Shown: in pieces, positions 5,519-7,037 of the stretch | How positions within the stretch are numbered: the first letter of the stretch is position 1 | How the letters are laid out: every line of letters begins with the position of its first letter | Assembly: GCA_003218345.1 (NCBI GenBank) | Contig: QHNF01000303.1 | Coordinates: 3,212-10,248 of the forward strand | Direction of reading: 5' to 3' | Source: Verrucomicrobiota bacterium | Lineage (GTDB): Bacteria > Verrucomicrobiota > Verrucomicrobiia > Chthoniobacterales > UBA10450 | Length of the DNA stretch: 7,037 bases | Notes under the pieces: model-generated | Told to the model about the DNA's origin: nothing | The model's database searches: none | The model's input: the letters and a program-made list of their open reading frames with translations, nothing else | Translations under genes and position numbers: made by a program

Positions 5519-6793
5519 CTAATTTCCCGCTGTGTAGCGTTCGAGCTTCTGCGCAAGTTCGGGTGGGACGTGGGCGACGAGCAAGGCGTCGCTGCCTTCG
5601 TATCTCAATTCAAGCACGTGGCCGACTCGATGAATCTCGGCGATCAGGGCCGATACATTCGACGGAATGCAAAAACGGGAGCGCAACCGCCATGAACTCA
5701 GCGCGTTCTCCAAAGCTTGCGCCAGCGTATTGACGGCTTCTCCTGTGCGCGCGGAGATCGCGACGCTCCCGGGGAAACGTTTCAAATATGAATCGACCAG
5801 TTCGCGATTCGGTAAATTATCGATCTTGTTGAAAACAATCAGGGTTTGCTTGCCGTAAGCATCCAGTTCTTTAATCACGCCATCGACCGCTTCCATCTGC
5901 TCATCCACGCGGGGATGACTAAGATCGACAATGTGAATCAGCAGATCGGCTTCACTGACTTCTTCGAGCGTAGCCTTGAACGATTCGATCAATGTGTGCG
6001 GAAGTTTTCGCAAAAATCCAACAGTGTCGGTGAGAAGGACTCGCTGTTTGTTAGGCAAAACAAAGCTACGCGTAGTGGGATCGAGCGTCGCAAAGAGTTT
6101 GTCCTCGGCTACTAGATCAGCGCCAGTGAGCAGATTCAGCAGCGTTGATTTGCCCGCGTTTGTGTAGCCGACCACCGCGGCGACGGGCCATTGATGCCGT
6201 TTGCGGCCCTCGCGCTGTATCGCGCGCGTTTTGCGCACCGCTTCCAGCTCCCGCTCGAGTCGGGCGATCCGCTCTTGCACGCGACGGCGATCAACTTCCA
6301 ATTGCGTTTCACCCGGGCCACGCGTGCCGATACCACCCGTTTGCCGCGACAAATGGTGCCACATCCGGGTGAGGCGCGGCAAAAGGTATTGCAACTGGGC
6401 GAGCTCGATTTGCAATCGGCCCTCACGGCTGCGCGCCCGCTGCGCAAAAATATCGAGGATCAACTGCGTTCGATCGAGAACCTTGCGCGCAAACAAATTT
6501 TCCAGGTTCCGACCCTGCGCGGGTGAAAGTTCATCGTTAAAAATGACCGAGGTCACGTGTTGATCCTGACACGAGTCTTTGATGGATTCCGCTTTGCCGC
6601 GACCGATGTAGTACGGAGCCGTCGGTTTCTGTAACTTTTGTGTGACCGTATCGACCACCTTCGCGCCGGCGGAACTCGCCAGTTCTCGCAGTTCGTCAAG
6701 CGAATCCTGCAGGTCCCACTTCGAGACGCCTTGCTTTTCCAAGCCAATCAAGAGCGCGCGCTCCTGTGTTTTTTGCGGACGCGTTTCAATCAT
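5519..6793 (-). CDS. hflX: GTPase HflX, ribosome-associated
   Basis: HflX is a GTPase that binds the 50S subunit and helps split or rescue stalled ribosomes, especially under stress. From ATG 6793-6791 it is 424 residues. The N-terminal HflX domain (ERALLIGL, then SLDELRELASSAGA) is followed by the family signature GGIGTRGPGETQLEVDRRR (153-171) and a coiled linker. The G domain has P-loop GYTNAGKST (209-217), switch I ATLDPTTR (235-242), DTVGF (256-260), NKID (322-325) and SAR (347-349). A small C-terminal domain ends in ERYTAGN. A start at 6853 would add 20 residues encoded by an inverted-repeat doublet (SAPKAFGAPRAFGG). I prefer 6793, where the ATG overlaps the miaA stop as ATGA and the homology begins. 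This implies coupled translation with miaA. A weak AAAGGG abuts the ATG. Confidence 0.95.
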   Translation of the reverse strand: MIETRPQKTQERALLIGLEKQGVSKWDLQDSLDELRELASSAGAKVVDTVTQKLQKPTAPYYIGRGKAESIKDSCQDQHVTSVIFNDELSPAQGRNLENLFARKVLDRTQLILDIFAQRARSREGRLQIELAQLQYLLPRLTRMWHHLSRQTGGIGTRGPGETQLEVDRRRVQERIARLERELEAVRKTRAIQREGRKRHQWPVAAVVGYTNAGKSTLLNLLTGADLVAEDKLFATLDPTTRSFVLPNKQRVLLTDTVGFLRKLPHTLIESFKATLEEVSEADLLIHIVDLSHPRVDEQMEAVDGVIKELDAYGKQTLIVFNKIDNLPNRELVDSYLKRFPGSVAISARTGEAVNTLAQALENALSSWRLRSRFCIPSNVSALIAEIHRVGHVLELRYEGSDALLVAHVPPELAQKLERYTAGN

Positions 6794-7037
6794 CCCTTTG
6801 TGCGAACCCCCGAAAGCCCTCGGGGCTCCGAATGCTTTCGGAGCAGAAACCATCTCACGGCTTCGTTGTGACTAAAAAGCGACAAGTTCAGCTGTTCAAA
6901 ATTAGTTTGTCGCCGAAACCAGGTCAACTGTCTTTTGGCGTAACGGCGAGTCGCTTGTTGAATCGCAGCGATACATTGCGACGTCGATATTTTGCCATCA
7001 AGCAACTGGCGAATCTCGCGCAAACCGATCATCTGCG
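6790..7037 (-). CDS. miaA: tRNA dimethylallyltransferase MiaA (C-terminal 82 residues; cut by the right edge)
   Basis: MiaA transfers a dimethylallyl group to A37 of tRNAs that read UNN codons. Only the C-terminus is here. QMIGLREIRQLLDGK corresponds to the family's (A)IGYREL..L.G block, and the following TRRYAKRQLTWFRRQ is the strongly conserved C-terminal tRNA-contacting motif. The tail RKHSEPRGLSGVRTKG is not family-like; it is encoded by the inverted hairpin doublet (6808-6844) and is therefore probably an insertion-derived extension. The stop TGA (6792-6790) overlaps the hflX start as ATGA. Pairing of miaA with hflX is a common bacterial arrangement; here no hfq lies between them. Confidence 0.93.
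   Translation of the reverse strand, partial: QMIGLREIRQLLDGKISTSQCIAAIQQATRRYAKRQLTWFRRQTNFEQLNLSLFSHNEAVRWFLLRKHSEPRGLSGVRTKG
6808..6844. repeat. Inverted hairpin doublet at the miaA/hflX junction
   Basis: Two adjoining hairpins share base 6825. One is CCCCGA (6808-6813) pairing with TCGGGG (6820-6825). The other is GCTCCGAA (6825-6832) pairing with TTCGGAGC (6837-6844) across a 4-nt loop. Read on opposite strands as 18-mers, CTCCGAAAGCATTCGGAG and CCCCGAAAGCCCTCGGGG, they agree at 14 of 18 positions, and positions 2 and 17 change together to keep the pair. This is the same inverted-doublet design as the 4641-4690 element but a different sequence family, without GTAG. It is translated as the last residues of MiaA. 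Confidence 0.7.

Noticed and set aside
6794..6853. HflX start at ATG 6853
   Set aside because: The extra 20 residues come from the inverted hairpin doublet and lie wholly within miaA; the ATGA-overlapping ATG at 6793 fits the family N-terminus.

Overview
The window is typical of an environmental Verrucomicrobiota-like bacterium (a Chthoniobacterales or Udaeobacter-type soil lineage is my guess). I infer this from the gene set, the weak or absent Shine-Dalgarno sites, GTG/TTG starts, a beta-helix 'choice-of-anchor Q' protein and a high load of dispersed palindromic repeats. There is no rRNA or other phylogenetic marker to settle it. Every gene except one lies on the minus strand.

Layout from right to left, in transcription order. 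The 3' end of miaA (tRNA dimethylallyltransferase) enters at the right edge and overlaps the start of hflX (ribosome-associated GTPase) by ATGA. This is the familiar miaA-hflX pairing, without hfq between them. After a 97-bp gap comes nth (endonuclease III), with its HhH motif and 4Fe-4S cluster. A decayed surface-type beta-helix gene follows (about 3117-4496), recognisable across three frames with two in-frame stops and two frameshifts. The only plus-strand gene (2568-3047) is a short low-affinity iron permease family membrane protein, divergent from the left-hand operon. That operon starts near 2454 with a large polytopic membrane protein carrying six C-terminal TPRs, apparently frameshifted near its N-terminus. 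It continues 3 bp after the TPR stop into an arginase/ureohydrolase-fold gene (1-514) that runs off the left edge.

The most striking non-coding structures are two different inverted hairpin doublets at gene 3' ends. One is a 50-bp element (4641-4690) in which every base outside two 3-nt loops can pair: GTAG, two 9-bp hairpins, CTAC. The two hairpins are copies of each other in opposite orientation and differ only by two compensatory base-pair changes. This is the architecture of a REP doublet (REPIN/BIME) of the kind mobilised by RAYT transposases, and it supplies the stop codon of nth. The second doublet (6808-6844) lies inside the last codons of miaA, just upstream of the hflX start. A further probable dispersed repeat sits at the nth 5' end and has created a spurious N-terminal extension.

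The core genes (miaA, hflX, nth) are intact while the accessory genes carry several lesions. This points to real decay rather than uniformly poor sequence, although assembly or consensus error cannot be excluded.
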